DNA of 45,756 nt from Fibrobacteria bacterium (GCA_017881725.1 JADGQO010000162.1:1-45756), one strand, 5' to 3'. Shown: positions 23,983 through 32,931, numbered from the stretch's first letter. Notes: generated from the sequence alone by a model not told the origin. Program-made: numbers and translations.

Positions 23983-26900
23983 ATGCTCGCCGCCATCATC
24001 ACTTGGTCCATCCGCAATAAAATTCTGGTTTTGCTTTTCACTGTCCTCGCCGCCGGTGCGGGCGGATACGCGCTCCTGCGCACGCCGATCGACGCCTTGC
24101 CCGACTTAAGCGACGTCCAGGTCATCGTATACACCGAGGACAAGGGCCAATCCCCGCGCATCGTCGAGGATCAAGTCACCTATCCCTTGACCACGTCCAT
24201 GGTCAGCGTTCCCGGGGCGAAAGTCGTAAGGGGCTACTCGTTCTTCGGGTATTCCCTCGTGTACGTGATCTTCGCCGACGGCACCGATATTTATTGGGCC
24301 CGCAGCCGGGTTTTGGAATACCTGAATTACGCGCAGAAAAAATTGCCCGTGGGCATCACTCCCACCTTGGGCCCCGACGCCAGCGGCGTGGGCTGGGTCT
24401 ACGAATACGCATTGGTATCCGATCATCGCTCCTTGCAGGAACTGCGTTCCCTCCAGGACTGGTACCTCAAATACCAATTGGCCAGCATCGAAGGCGTCAG
24501 CGAAGTGGCCAGCATCGGCGGCTACGTGAAGCAATACCAAGTGACCGTCGACCCCGTTAAGCTGCAAGCTTTCGGATTGCAATTGGCCACGGTGGAAATG
24601 GCCATCAAGAACGGCAATTCGGATGCCGGCGGCGAGGTGATGGAAATGGGCGAGGCGGAGTACATGATCCGCGGGCTCGGCTATTTGCGCGGCCGGGAGG
24701 ATTTGGAGCAATTGCCCCTGTCGAGCCGGATGGGTTCGGGCGCGCCGGTACGATTGAAGGACGTGGCCGACATCACGGTGGGTCCGGAAATGCGGCGCGG
24801 CATCGCGGAGTTGGACGGCGAAGGCGAAGTGGCCGGAGGCGTCATCGTCATGCGCTACGGACAGAACGCCTTGCAGGTGATCGACGCCGTGCGCGCCAAG
24901 TTGGAAACCATCAAGGCGGGCCTACCCTCCGACGTGCGCATCGTGCCTACCTATGATCGCTCGCTGCTAATTCGCCGGGCGGTGGACAACCTGGATCATA
25001 AGCTGATCGAGGAAATGCTCATCGTCGCCGCGGTGTGCGGGATTTTCCTGTTGCATTTGCGCAGCGCCTTGGTGGCGGCCTTCACCTTGCCCATCGCCAT
25101 CCTCATGGCCTTTCTGGTGATGCGCGCGCAAGGCATCAACGCCAACATCATGTCGTTGGGCGGCATCGCCGTCGCCATCGGCGCCATGGTGGACGGAGCC
25201 ATCATCCTCATCGAGAACGCGCATAAGCATTTGGAGCGGGAGCATGCCCTGCCTCCGGAGCAGCGCCGCGATCATTGGGAAATCATCCGCCTCGCGTCCT
25301 TGGAAGTCGGCCCGGCCCTGTTCTGGTCGCTCATCCTCATCACCGTTTCCTTCCTGCCCGTCTTCACCTTGGAGGCTCAGGAAGGCCGTTTGTTCAAGCC
25401 CCTGGCCTTCACCAAGACTTGGGCCATGGCGGCCTCGTCCATCCTGGCCATAACTTTGGTGCCCGTGCTGATGGGTTTGTTCATCCGCGGGAAAATCCCT
25501 GATGAGAATCGGAACCCGATCAATCGGCTGCTGATGCGTCTGTATCACCCCGTGGTGCGCGTGGTTCTGCGCGCGCCCAAGACGGTATTGGCATTGGCCG
25601 CATTGGCCATTCTGATCACTTTCATTCCGTTGCGCCGCCTGGGAAGCGAATTCATGCCCACGCTTTTCGAAGGCGACATTCTCTACATGCCCACCACCTT
25701 GCCGGGCGTGTCGGTGACCAAGGCCAAGGAAATCCTGCAACGCACCGATCAAATGCTGAAGTCCTTTCCCGAAGTTGCCCAGGTATTCGGAAAAATCGGG
25801 CGCGCGGAAACGGCCACCGATCCGGCCGGTTTGGACATGGTGGAAACGACCGTGCGCTTGAAGCCGGAAAAGGAATGGCGCAAAGGCATGACGGCCGAAA
25901 AGCTGATCGAGGAAATGGACGCGGCCTTGCGCGTGCCGGGACTGACCAATTCCTGGACCATGCCGATCAAAAACCGCACCGACATGCTGTCCACGGGCAT
26001 CAAGACTCCCGTCGGGATCAAGATTTCCGGTCCTGACCTGGATACCCTGCAAAGTATCGGCATGGAGGTGGAGGATCTGATGCGCCAGGTGCCCCATACG
26101 GCGTCGGCCTTCGCGGAACGCGCCGTAGGTGGAAATTACCTGGACGTGACCATCAACCGCGCCGCAGCCGCTCGTTACGGCGTGAACGTCGAGGACATCC
26201 AAGGAGTGATTCAGACCGCACTGGGCGGCATGACCTTGACCACCACGGTGGAAGGCCTGGAGCGCTATCCCGTATCCCTACGTTACAGCCGTGAGTTGCG
26301 TGACAATATCGAGGACGTGAAACGCGTGCTCATTCCCACGCCCTCGGGCCAGCAAGTTCCGCTCGGTCAAGTCGCGGACATCGCCACTACGCGCGGACCG
26401 ATGGTGATCCGCAGCGAAGGCACGCGGCCCAACGCCTGGGTGTTCGTCGACATGCGCGGCACGGACATCGGTTCTTACATCAAGGATGCGCAAAAATTGC
26501 TCGGCTCCAAATTGCAATTGCCCGCCGGTTACAACCTTATCTGGAGCGGCGAATTCGAGTTCATGCAACGCGCGCAAAAACGCCTGCTGGTCGTGATCCC
26601 GCTGACGTTGTTCATCATCTTCATCATCCTGTTCCTCAACACGCAATCGTTGGCTAAAACCGCCCTGGTGCTGCTCGCAGTGCCGTTCTCGTTGGTCGGA
26701 GCCATTTGGTTCGTGTACCTGTTGGGGTTCAACATGAGCGTCGCCGTATGGGTCGGCCTCATTGCCCTGGCCGGCCTCGACGCCGAAACTGGAGTAGTGA
26801 TGTTGTTGTACCTGGAACGGGCCTATGCGAACGCGCAGGAAGCCGGTGCCCTGATAACCCACGGGGATTTGCGGCGCGCCATCGATGCCGGAGCCGTCGG

Positions 26901-27108
26901 CCGGGTGCGGCCAAAGGTCATGACCGCTTGCGTGATTCTCGCCGGGTTGATTCCCATCATGTGGAGCCACGGCGCGGGGTCGGACGTCATGAAACGCATC
27001 GCCGCGCCCATGGTGGGCGGGGTGGTGACCTCGGTGTTGATGGAGTTGGCCGTTTATCCCGCCATCTTCTATTTGTGGCGACGGGGAAAATTGGCGAAAG
27101 GCGATTGA
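23983..27108 (+). CDS. cusA: CusA-type copper/silver RND efflux pump
   Basis: 1041 residues, full length for the HME branch. It begins MLAAIITWSIRNKILVLL and then TPIDALPDLSDVQVIVYTE, a heavy-metal signature. The TM4 relay Asp is in GAMVDGAIILIENAHK, and TM10 has GLDAETGVVMLLYLE, as in CusA. Met residues known to bind Cu(I)/Ag(I) in CusA have counterparts in ILYMPTTLPG and NRTDMLSTGIK; a third Met (GGMTLTTTVEG) is one position off. Copper or silver is therefore favoured over zinc or cobalt. Inner-membrane proton antiporter, last gene of the operon 20399-27108. Confidence 0.95.
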   Translation: MLAAIITWSIRNKILVLLFTVLAAGAGGYALLRTPIDALPDLSDVQVIVYTEDKGQSPRIVEDQVTYPLTTSMVSVPGAKVVRGYSFFGYSLVYVIFADGTDIYWARSRVLEYLNYAQKKLPVGITPTLGPDASGVGWVYEYALVSDHRSLQELRSLQDWYLKYQLASIEGVSEVASIGGYVKQYQVTVDPVKLQAFGLQLATVEMAIKNGNSDAGGEVMEMGEAEYMIRGLGYLRGREDLEQLPLSSRMGSGAPVRLKDVADITVGPEMRRGIAELDGEGEVAGGVIVMRYGQNALQVIDAVRAKLETIKAGLPSDVRIVPTYDRSLLIRRAVDNLDHKLIEEMLIVAAVCGIFLLHLRSALVAAFTLPIAILMAFLVMRAQGINANIMSLGGIAVAIGAMVDGAIILIENAHKHLEREHALPPEQRRDHWEIIRLASLEVGPALFWSLILITVSFLPVFTLEAQEGRLFKPLAFTKTWAMAASSILAITLVPVLMGLFIRGKIPDENRNPINRLLMRLYHPVVRVVLRAPKTVLALAALAILITFIPLRRLGSEFMPTLFEGDILYMPTTLPGVSVTKAKEILQRTDQMLKSFPEVAQVFGKIGRAETATDPAGLDMVETTVRLKPEKEWRKGMTAEKLIEEMDAALRVPGLTNSWTMPIKNRTDMLSTGIKTPVGIKISGPDLDTLQSIGMEVEDLMRQVPHTASAFAERAVGGNYLDVTINRAAAARYGVNVEDIQGVIQTALGGMTLTTTVEGLERYPVSLRYSRELRDNIEDVKRVLIPTPSGQQVPLGQVADIATTRGPMVIRSEGTRPNAWVFVDMRGTDIGSYIKDAQKLLGSKLQLPAGYNLIWSGEFEFMQRAQKRLLVVIPLTLFIIFIILFLNTQSLAKTALVLLAVPFSLVGAIWFVYLLGFNMSVAVWVGLIALAGLDAETGVVMLLYLERAYANAQEAGALITHGDLRRAIDAGAVGRVRPKVMTACVILAGLIPIMWSHGAGSDVMKRIAAPMVGGVVTSVLMELAVYPAIFYLWRRGKLAKGD

Positions 27109-27127
27109 CCGCGCCGCCGTGACCCCG

Positions 27128-27202
27128 TCATTTAGATTGGATCTTCACGCGGCCTATGGCGATCGCCACGCTCACGCCCGCGACGACGAGCCAATAGATC
27201 AT
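27128..27202 (-). CDS. Possible 24-residue single-helix membrane peptide
   Basis: ATG at 27202 to TGA at 27128. The peptide starts MIYWLVVAGVSVAIAIG and ends in a basic tail, so it would be a single membrane helix. There is no ribosome binding site, and the area is a pseudogene graveyard, so it may be a leftover end of a larger gene. Confidence 0.25.
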   Translation of the reverse strand: MIYWLVVAGVSVAIAIGRVKIQSK

Positions 27203-27208
27203 GGGGCA

Positions 27209-27247
27209 GTGGTTCCATACTCGTCATTTGTGGTTCCAAATTCGTCA
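27209..27247 (+). repeat. Imperfect 18-bp direct repeat, 21-bp period
   Basis: GTGGTTCCATACTCGTCA (27209-27226) and GTGGTTCCAAATTCGTCA (27230-27247) match at 16 of 18 positions. They lie right beside the end of the SRPBCC remnant. They could be a protein-binding array or the end of a lost mobile element. Confidence 0.6.
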
Positions 27248-27446
27248 CTAGCGCGGAAGGTCCGGCCAGCCGCCGGACGCAACGCCGAGTTGTTCGGCAT
27301 AGTCCGCGTTCAATTGCCGCCATCCCTCCAGCTTCAAGGCTACGATCGGCATCGCAGGGCGCCCACTCACGAAGCTGATCGGGTTCGGTGAGCGCCTTCC
27401 AAACTTTAGCGGGTGGATGGCGCAGCTCGCGGACCAGAACCAGCGT
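27248..27446 (-). pseudogene. SRPBCC (AHSA1-like) gene remnant
   Basis: The N-terminal part VRELRHPPAKVWKALTEPDQ followed by LREWAPCDADR matches the start of SRPBCC proteins of the ATPase-activator (AHSA1) branch. In another frame the typical C-terminus EGWRQLNADYAEQLGV...GGWPDLPR runs to TAG at 27250-27248. About 80 central residues are missing and the frames differ, so the gene is dead. It is fused directly behind an ArsR remnant, the usual regulator partner of this family. Confidence 0.75.
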
Positions 27447-27540
27447 CCCGCAACACGCGCAGGTGCTTGGAGACCGAAGTCTGGGGCATCCGCAACCGGC
27501 GTTCAAGGTCGCCGACCGATTGCTCGGAAGCGGTCTTACT
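27439..27540 (-). pseudogene. ArsR-family regulator remnant
   Basis: SVGDLERRLRMPQTSVSKHL followed by RVLRDAG is the helix-turn-helix core of an ArsR/SmtB-type regulator. Both the start and the C-terminus are lost; it runs straight into the SRPBCC remnant in a different frame. ArsR-SRPBCC pairs are common operons, so both pieces come from one ancestral locus. Confidence 0.75.
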
Positions 27541-27925
27541 GAAACGGCATTGCCAATACCTTCCAAACCTCCCGGGAATCGGGAAAGGCCTCCGGCCGTT
27601 CCACCCCCAACCGCTGCGGTTGGAATCCCGGGACATAGCGAAAAGTTCCAAACAACAAATCCCACCCGGGCAATACAGCCCCATAATTCTTCGCCTCACC
27701 CTTGTCCGCGCTATGATGGCGGTGGTGAAGCTCCGGCCCCACCAGGAGGTAATTCCAGAAACCGGCACGCACGTCTACGTTGCAATGCGAAATCATGGTT
27801 TGCAAATCGATCAACAAGGTCGCGGCGAAAACCGCATAGGGAGAAAGCCCCAGGAACAAAAGCGGAGCCTGTACGATAACGGCCGTCATCACCGCGTTGA
27901 TGGGGTGAAAGCGCGCGAAGGACAA
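27536..27925 (-). pseudogene. Sterol desaturase / fatty acid hydroxylase, 3' fragment
   Basis: 129 residues from a TTG at 27925. RFHPINAVMTAVIVQ, then SHCNVDVRAGFWNYLLVGPE, LHHRHHSAD and NYGAVLPGWDLLFGTF give the last His boxes and the C-terminus of the desaturase family. The first two His boxes and the leading membrane helices are absent, so the di-iron site is incomplete. The stop at 27536 touches the ArsR remnant. The frame loses homology upstream of 27925, where a TetR remnant begins on the other strand. Non-functional by inference. Confidence 0.8.
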
Positions 27926-27926
27926 G

Positions 27927-28273
27927 CGCGTCGGGCGGACCCGGCAGAAGCTATCCGAAGCCGTCGTGGCTTTGGTCCGCGAGCGAGGTTACGCGAATGT
28001 TACGGTGGGCGATATTATCCGCAAGGCCAAGGTGGGGCGGTCCTGCATTATTTGGACGGCATCGTGCGGAAAGGCATTCTGGAAACCTACCAGCCGACCC
28101 AAGGAATGACGGGAGAACTCCTCCAACTTTTTGAAATGAAAGTCGATGCCGCTGCGGCGGCGATTACCACTCTCCTAAATGGTTGGTTGAAACGCGGGAT
28201 GAAAATACATCCGGATAAAATGGCCCGCCAAAGCGAAGCCCTATTGGATAGTCTATTCACACGCATTCGTTGA
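27927..28273 (+). pseudogene. TetR-family regulator remnant
   Basis: The helix-turn-helix VALVRERGYANVTVGDIIRK followed by AKVGRS is clear in one frame (27930-28043). The frame then shifts, and the C-terminal helices appear as LHYLDGIVRKGILETY and ALLDSLFTRIR up to TGA at 28273. The region between helix 3 and the ligand-binding core is missing and no start codon remains. Two GTTAC half-sites 6 bp apart lie in the helix-turn-helix. Confidence 0.75.
27988..28003 (+). repeat. GTTAC-N6-GTTAC direct half-sites
   Basis: Two GTTAC in direct orientation, spacer GCGAAT, inside the TetR remnant. May be chance, as it encodes RGYANVT of the helix-turn-helix. Confidence 0.35.
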
Positions 28274-28306
28274 ACGCCTCCCCTTAAGGTGTAACCCCTG
28301 TGAAAT

Positions 28307-28334
28307 TTTTTCGGTTTTGATTCGATCCGAAAAA
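28307..28334. terminator. Possible bidirectional terminator hairpin
   Basis: TTTTTCGG (28307-28314) and CCGAAAAA (28327-28334) form an 8-bp stem with a 12-nt loop, T-rich on one strand and A-rich on the other. It is located just after the TetR remnant. The rest of 28274-28457 shows no gene. Confidence 0.35.
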
Positions 28335-28457
28335 TGGGGATCCGTCCGCGCCGTATCGAATATTCCATTTTTCCCGTTGCCAATTTTTCAAAGGAAATCG
28401 CTTCGCGCCGCCTTCATAATTGGATGTCATTATCTATTGAAGTCCCGCATCTCCTAA

Positions 28458-29621
28458 AAATGGTTTCAGGGAGGTGGTATCCATCGGGGACAAGGGACAA
28501 TCCAGCAAACCAAGGAGTGCCTCGAATGCCACAAAGCCGATAAGGGCGATATCGACGTCCTGAAGGACAAGGACCACAAGGATTTCCAAATCGCCACCAT
28601 CGTCTCGCCCAAGGATTGCGCGCGCTGCCATGACAAGGAAGTCGACGAGTTCGTCAACTCGCACCATTCCAAGGCCGGCCGCATCCTGGGTTCGCAGGAT
28701 AATTTTTTGGCCGAAGTGGTGGAGGACAATCACGGCATGAATACACCGGCCTTCCCGGAAGGCGTTTCCGCCGCCGCCGTCAACGGTTGCTGGCAATGCC
28801 ATGGCAGCGAGGTCAAGGTCAATCCCAAAACCGGAAAATTGGATCCGGCCACGTGGCCGAACTCCGGCATCGGACGCATCAATCCGGACGGCAGCGAAGG
28901 CTCTTGCTCCGCGTGCCACCAGCGCCATTCCTTCTCCGCCGCGCCGACTTGCGCCACTTGCCATATGAGCGCCACTCCGGATCTTCCCGTGACGCACAAC
29001 GTCGGACTGCGCATCAAATGGAACAACCGCCCCGTGCATTCCAAACTCTCCCATGAGACCGACAAGAAGTGGGGCTTGAAATCCGCCGATTACCCGGCCG
29101 ACAAACGCCGCGCCGACATGAAGAAGGTTTGCGAGGCTTGCCACCAAGCCACCTTCGTGGCCAACGCTTTCATTCAATACGAAGGCATCATCACTTTGTA
29201 CGAGGATAAGTACGCCAAACCCGGAGAAATGCTATACAACCTGGCGGTCAAGGTCATGCAAAACGATTCGAGCTACGCCACCTTCTCCCAGCCCATTGAT
29301 TATACCTGGTTCGAACTGTGGCATCATGAAGGCCGGCGCGCCCGTCATGCCGCCTCCATGCAAGCACCGGATTACACCCATTGGCGCGGCACCTACGATT
29401 TGGCCAAGAACTGGAACTCCAAATTCATTCCCGAACTGAAGGAGATCATCCAACGCTTCAAGGATAATCCCAAAGCGGTCAAGGACGTGCAGGCCTTGCA
29501 GACCGGGCTCACCAATGTGCTCAACAGCCCCGATCACAATTGGTCCCTGAACAAGGAAGATCCCGCCGTGAAGGATCTGCGCGCCAAGCGCCAGAAGGAG
29601 TTCCAAGAACACTATAAATAA
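28458..29621 (+). pseudogene. Hydroxylamine oxidoreductase-like multiheme cytochrome, 5' truncated
   Basis: The frame opens after TAA at 28455-28457 and has no start codon with a signal peptide. In the 387 codons there are six CxxCH heme sites: CLECH, CARCH, CWQCH, CSACH, CATCH and CEACH. IATIVSPKDCARC, SHHSKAG, WFELWHHEGRRARHAASM and APDYTHWRGTYDLAK are typical of the octaheme HAO family, which has eight hemes. The first heme segment passes directly from CLECH to KADKGDID, so an internal piece also seems lost. An export signal is essential for a c-type cytochrome, so it is probably dead. A TTG at 28707 is the first usual start, but would drop two hemes. Confidence 0.75.
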
Positions 29622-29637
29622 TCTGGGATTTCCAAAT

Positions 29638-29669
29638 AGCGGACTCTATTTCGAGCAATGGAGTCCGCT
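29638..29669. terminator. Stem-loop after cytochrome remnant
   Basis: AGCGGACTC (29638-29646) pairs perfectly with GAGTCCGCT (29661-29669), 9 bp, 14-nt loop. There is no T-run, so a processing or stability hairpin is as likely as termination. Confidence 0.45.
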
Positions 29670-29840
29670 CGCCGCATTAATTAGACAAGCATCACGCATC
29701 TCTTGTTCGAAATCGCTCAATTCTTGATCGGCATCACTCAATTCCTGATCGGCAGTACACCCTGCCTCATCAGCATTGTCGCCCAACCCTGAGTCCCGTC
29801 GACCCAACTCCTCAAAAAATCCACTCCGGATTTTTGGCAT
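29646..29840 (-). CDS. Doubtful small ORF with heptad repeats
   Basis: 64 residues from ATG at 29840 with AAGGGG about 10 bases upstream. It contains two copies of ADQELSD, encoded by the 21-bp tandem repeat. There is no signal peptide and no known family. It overlaps the probable promoter zone of the gene at 29892 on the other strand, so it may not be real. Confidence 0.25.
   Translation of the reverse strand: MPKIRSGFFEELGRRDSGLGDNADEAGCTADQELSDADQELSDFEQEMRDACLINAASGLHCSK
29712..29753 (+). repeat. 21-bp tandem repeat, two copies
   Basis: 29712-29732 and 29733-29753 match at 19 of 21 positions (ATCRCTCAATTCYTGATCGG core). A multiple of three, so the reverse-strand frame stays open. Confidence 0.75.
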
Positions 29841-29891
29841 GCACTTTGCCCCTTAGAGCCGCAGGTCCATTTCCAACCTTCGGAGTTCCCC

Positions 29892-32147
29892 ATGCACCGC
29901 CTAAATGTCCGCGCACTATGCGCCGGACCCTTGTTGTTATTGGCGTTCCAAGCCGCCGAGGCTTCGCTCGATTTCAATACCTACGCAATCGTCAACCAGA
30001 CTTCCCGCGTTCTCGTGAACGGAAAGTACCAGGACAGCACGCGAATCTCCTACAATCTGACGCGACTGGGATCCACGTCATTGGAAGCCACCTCGCTCAC
30101 GTTGACGTCACATGGAAGTTACCTGGCGGTGGTGGAAGAGGCGACCCTGACCTCCAACGTCGAGACGCGCCCGAATAACATCACGCGCGATTTCCTGATG
30201 CAGGGATCCTTGCCCGTTCCACCCCTAGCGGCGGTGCATTCCCTAGCCGTGTACCACGGCGATACCCTGTACCAGGCCCATTTGAAAAAATCGGTCTATT
30301 CGCTGGATGACCAGTTTTTCGATACCACCGCCTTGCAAGCCACGCTGGATTCCCGCGTCGCCTTCCTGCAACAACTCGGGGACAATTCCTACGAAGCCAC
30401 CTTTTCGAAATTGACCCTGGGCGAACCCGTGCGGATTCGCATCGAGTACGACATTCCTTTTTCCGGAGCCCCGAGCGCGTCGCTGACCTTGCCCGTTCTA
30501 TTCCATCCTTCGGGTCAACCACCGCGCCAGGCGCAAATCACATTTTTCGAAAAGGCCTCCAACATGCCGGTCCTGCAATGGCTGAGCGATGCCGGGCGCG
30601 TGACCTTGGTCGACGCGGGCACGCAAACCGTCGCATACCAAAGCCGGTTCACATTCCGCCGCGATGAAAACACAAAAACCGTCGCCAGCCTGCAAGCCAC
30701 CACCTTCGAATCCGGGGGGTTCAAGGGCAACTACCTGCTTTTCAAAGCCGGGCTGAACGATTCCCTCATGGACGAACTTTCCCGGCCCTTGGAAGTCTCT
30801 TTCTTGTGGCGATGGAATCCGCCCTATCATTTCGTCGAGACCCAGAACGGCCTCAAGACCTTGTCCGCGCTGGGACAAACGGTCGTCCTGGAAGCCGCGA
30901 CCTTGAAACAAATCATCACCGAACTTTCCCCGCGCGGCCACCGTTTCGGACTGTTCCGCAGCGCTCCGGGCCAGCCGGATACCTTGTTTCCGCCTTCCGA
31001 ATACGCAGGAGACGGCTATCATAAACTCCTGGCCTATTTGGATCAGTTCACGGCGGATCGCATTTACGCCGACTACAAGGACAACCCTGCCGATAAACCG
31101 GATTGGGTCACGACCACTTGGACCGATTCCGGCGAAATCGTAAAAAGCCGCAATGCATTCTTGGAGGTACTGTCCCGCATCCGCAATGGATTCAGCGCAA
31201 GACCGGAAGCCTTGAAGCATATCGGCATGGTGGGCTTCGGCAGTGCGCCCAGCACGTTGCTGGACTTGAATGATCCGACCGCTTTAGAGTCCATCCTGGA
31301 CAGCGTCACGCTTTCCAACGTCAATGCCGTTTGGCCGGGAGTGAATTTGCCCCGATGCCTGCAACTGAAAAGCAGCGCCACGCTTAGGCCCCTGTCCGTC
31401 AATTCACCCTTGGCCGCGACCCTGCCTCCGCTCCTCTTTCCGGTGTACCAGCCGACCTCGGTGGAGTATCGGGCCTTCACCCCGTCACGCAGCCACGCCA
31501 TCGTCCTGCCCTTCAATAAAAACGCGGAACGCGAAGCCGTAGTCAAGTCGTCCAATGCCTTCGACGACACCGTGGAATTGCAGGGCATCGACGCGCTGGG
31601 ACGTAAAACCCGCATCCTGACCCTTACCCCCCGTACCATCCACGTTACCCAGGATTCAGGCATGGCCCGTTTGTGGGCGGCCGATCCGGACCGGATTTCG
31701 GAAGCGAGCGAGGTGGATTTGGGGCTGCGGTACGGTATCCTGACCAAGGGGACCTATTGGTCGGCCGGGGTGGGCGACGGCATGACAGCGGGGGTAACAC
31801 CTGGAACCGTTCCCGGAGGGAATCCAATCGGCATTCACGCTCTCCCGAAAACCGTGCGGGCAGGCGCGCGCGCGGGATTCCGACAAGCGGGAGGATACCT
31901 CGCATTGACCGGATTGGAAAGCTTCGGTCCGAACGCATCGCGTGCTTTACATTCCAATCCCGTGCTTGAGGTTTACGATGTCCGGGGGAAACTCATTTTA
32001 CAACTCTCCTTGTCCGCGTTCCGCGCCGGTGACGGTTACAGCGTTCCCCTGGAATTATTCCGACGCTTGGGCCAGGAAAGACTTTTCATAATGCTCGCAG
32101 GATTCCGCCAAGTGCAACCCTTCGTCTTGAACCTTGGAGGCCGATAA
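29892..32147 (+). CDS. Large secreted protein with VIT-like domain
   Basis: 751 residues with a signal peptide (LCAGPLLLLAFQAAEA). Residues about 75-205 follow the VIT (vault/inter-alpha-trypsin) plan: DFLMQGSLPVPPLAAVHSLA, then YQAHLKKS, FSKLTLGEPVRIRIEYDIPF. Near 590 comes ARLWAADPDRISE and GLRYGILTKGTYWSA, like the helical end of VIT-vWA proteins (LWAR.KI.EL...YGLVTPYTS). The middle has no visible MIDAS motif (DxSxS), so any vWA part is lost or very diverged. The last ~65 residues (LEVYDVRGKLILQLSLSAFR) look like a type IX-style sorting domain. Likely at the cell surface. It shares TAATG with the next gene. Confidence 0.6.
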   Translation: MHRLNVRALCAGPLLLLAFQAAEASLDFNTYAIVNQTSRVLVNGKYQDSTRISYNLTRLGSTSLEATSLTLTSHGSYLAVVEEATLTSNVETRPNNITRDFLMQGSLPVPPLAAVHSLAVYHGDTLYQAHLKKSVYSLDDQFFDTTALQATLDSRVAFLQQLGDNSYEATFSKLTLGEPVRIRIEYDIPFSGAPSASLTLPVLFHPSGQPPRQAQITFFEKASNMPVLQWLSDAGRVTLVDAGTQTVAYQSRFTFRRDENTKTVASLQATTFESGGFKGNYLLFKAGLNDSLMDELSRPLEVSFLWRWNPPYHFVETQNGLKTLSALGQTVVLEAATLKQIITELSPRGHRFGLFRSAPGQPDTLFPPSEYAGDGYHKLLAYLDQFTADRIYADYKDNPADKPDWVTTTWTDSGEIVKSRNAFLEVLSRIRNGFSARPEALKHIGMVGFGSAPSTLLDLNDPTALESILDSVTLSNVNAVWPGVNLPRCLQLKSSATLRPLSVNSPLAATLPPLLFPVYQPTSVEYRAFTPSRSHAIVLPFNKNAEREAVVKSSNAFDDTVELQGIDALGRKTRILTLTPRTIHVTQDSGMARLWAADPDRISEASEVDLGLRYGILTKGTYWSAGVGDGMTAGVTPGTVPGGNPIGIHALPKTVRAGARAGFRQAGGYLALTGLESFGPNASRALHSNPVLEVYDVRGKLILQLSLSAFRAGDGYSVPLELFRRLGQERLFIMLAGFRQVQPFVLNLGGR

Positions 32148-32872
32148 TGAAAAGGTCGCTGTCCATGTTACGCATTGCCTTGTTGATCCTTTTCCTAGAC
32201 CTATGCCTGGTCCAATCAGTGTTCGCGGACTCAACCGTCAATTGGAGGTTCGCCCTTCCCCGGTATGTGGACCTTGGCCCCCAGATCGGGTTCGCCGGTT
32301 CACAGTTGACGGCCACGCGCGACAATGCCGCCTTGTTTACGCCGACGCCGGTTAATGATCGAACCCATATTTCCTTGGACTGGGGCGTGACGATGTCCGC
32401 ACATTGGAAACTTTTCAGCTTGACGATTGCGCCGCGCCGCGAGGAATTTGGTTTGGAAACGAAGGCAGGGACGGTGGAATTTTCCGGCAACCCGTTTCCG
32501 CATACGCTCAACGCGACCACGCAACTTGCCTATAACGTTTGGCCGGTTTCTTTGGGGATGGGATGGGCGTCCACCCGCAGCCATTTTCAAGTTCGCCTGG
32601 GTGTTTACTCAGCCTTTTTACAATCCGCCGATGTACACTGGACCGTGGATGGAAGCGATTATAAGCAAATGCCGGGATCCAACTTTCAGGAATCCTATAC
32701 CGGATGGCTTTTGGGGATGGAATACGGCCTACGCATGGGTCCGGGCGAGTGGGTTTGGGGGTTGGAAAGCGAGCGTGGTTTCCGCTCCTTGACCTCCGGC
32801 ATGGCCGGCGCCCTGCGGGCCCAATCCATGCGGGCCCAGTTGGCATATGCCTGGAGATGGAACTTGCCTTGA
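32147..32872 (+). CDS. Outer-membrane beta-barrel protein, unknown
   Basis: 241 residues, signal peptide ending VQSVFA. The rest has amphipathic strands with aromatic ends (ISLDWGVTMSAHWKLFSLTI, LAYNVWPVSLGMGWAST, WLLGMEYGLRMGPGEWVWGL, AQLAYAWRWNLP), so a barrel of 8-10 strands is likely, ending in an aromatic strand. No family recognised. Translation is coupled to the VIT-like gene by a TAATG overlap, and the two may form a surface protein with its membrane partner. Confidence 0.6.
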   Translation: MKRSLSMLRIALLILFLDLCLVQSVFADSTVNWRFALPRYVDLGPQIGFAGSQLTATRDNAALFTPTPVNDRTHISLDWGVTMSAHWKLFSLTIAPRREEFGLETKAGTVEFSGNPFPHTLNATTQLAYNVWPVSLGMGWASTRSHFQVRLGVYSAFLQSADVHWTVDGSDYKQMPGSNFQESYTGWLLGMEYGLRMGPGEWVWGLESERGFRSLTSGMAGALRAQSMRAQLAYAWRWNLP

Positions 32873-32915
32873 AAGGGAGGCTCCCGTGTCCGCATAGCCT
32901 GACATTGGATGATGC

Positions 32916-32931
32916 GTAACTTGAACGTTAC
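32916..32931. repeat. GTAAC-N6-GTTAC palindrome, copy 4
   Basis: Spacer TTGAAC. It lies between two convergent genes, embedded in a longer dyad GATGCG...CGCATC (32911-32937). Confidence 0.88.

Noticed and set aside
24967-26202. 411-codon open frame opposite cusA
   Set aside because: His/Gln/Asp-rich antisense shadow of a membrane protein gene.
27209-27247. Insertion sequence end
   Set aside because: Repeats are suggestive, but there is no transposase, no second end and no target duplication in the window.
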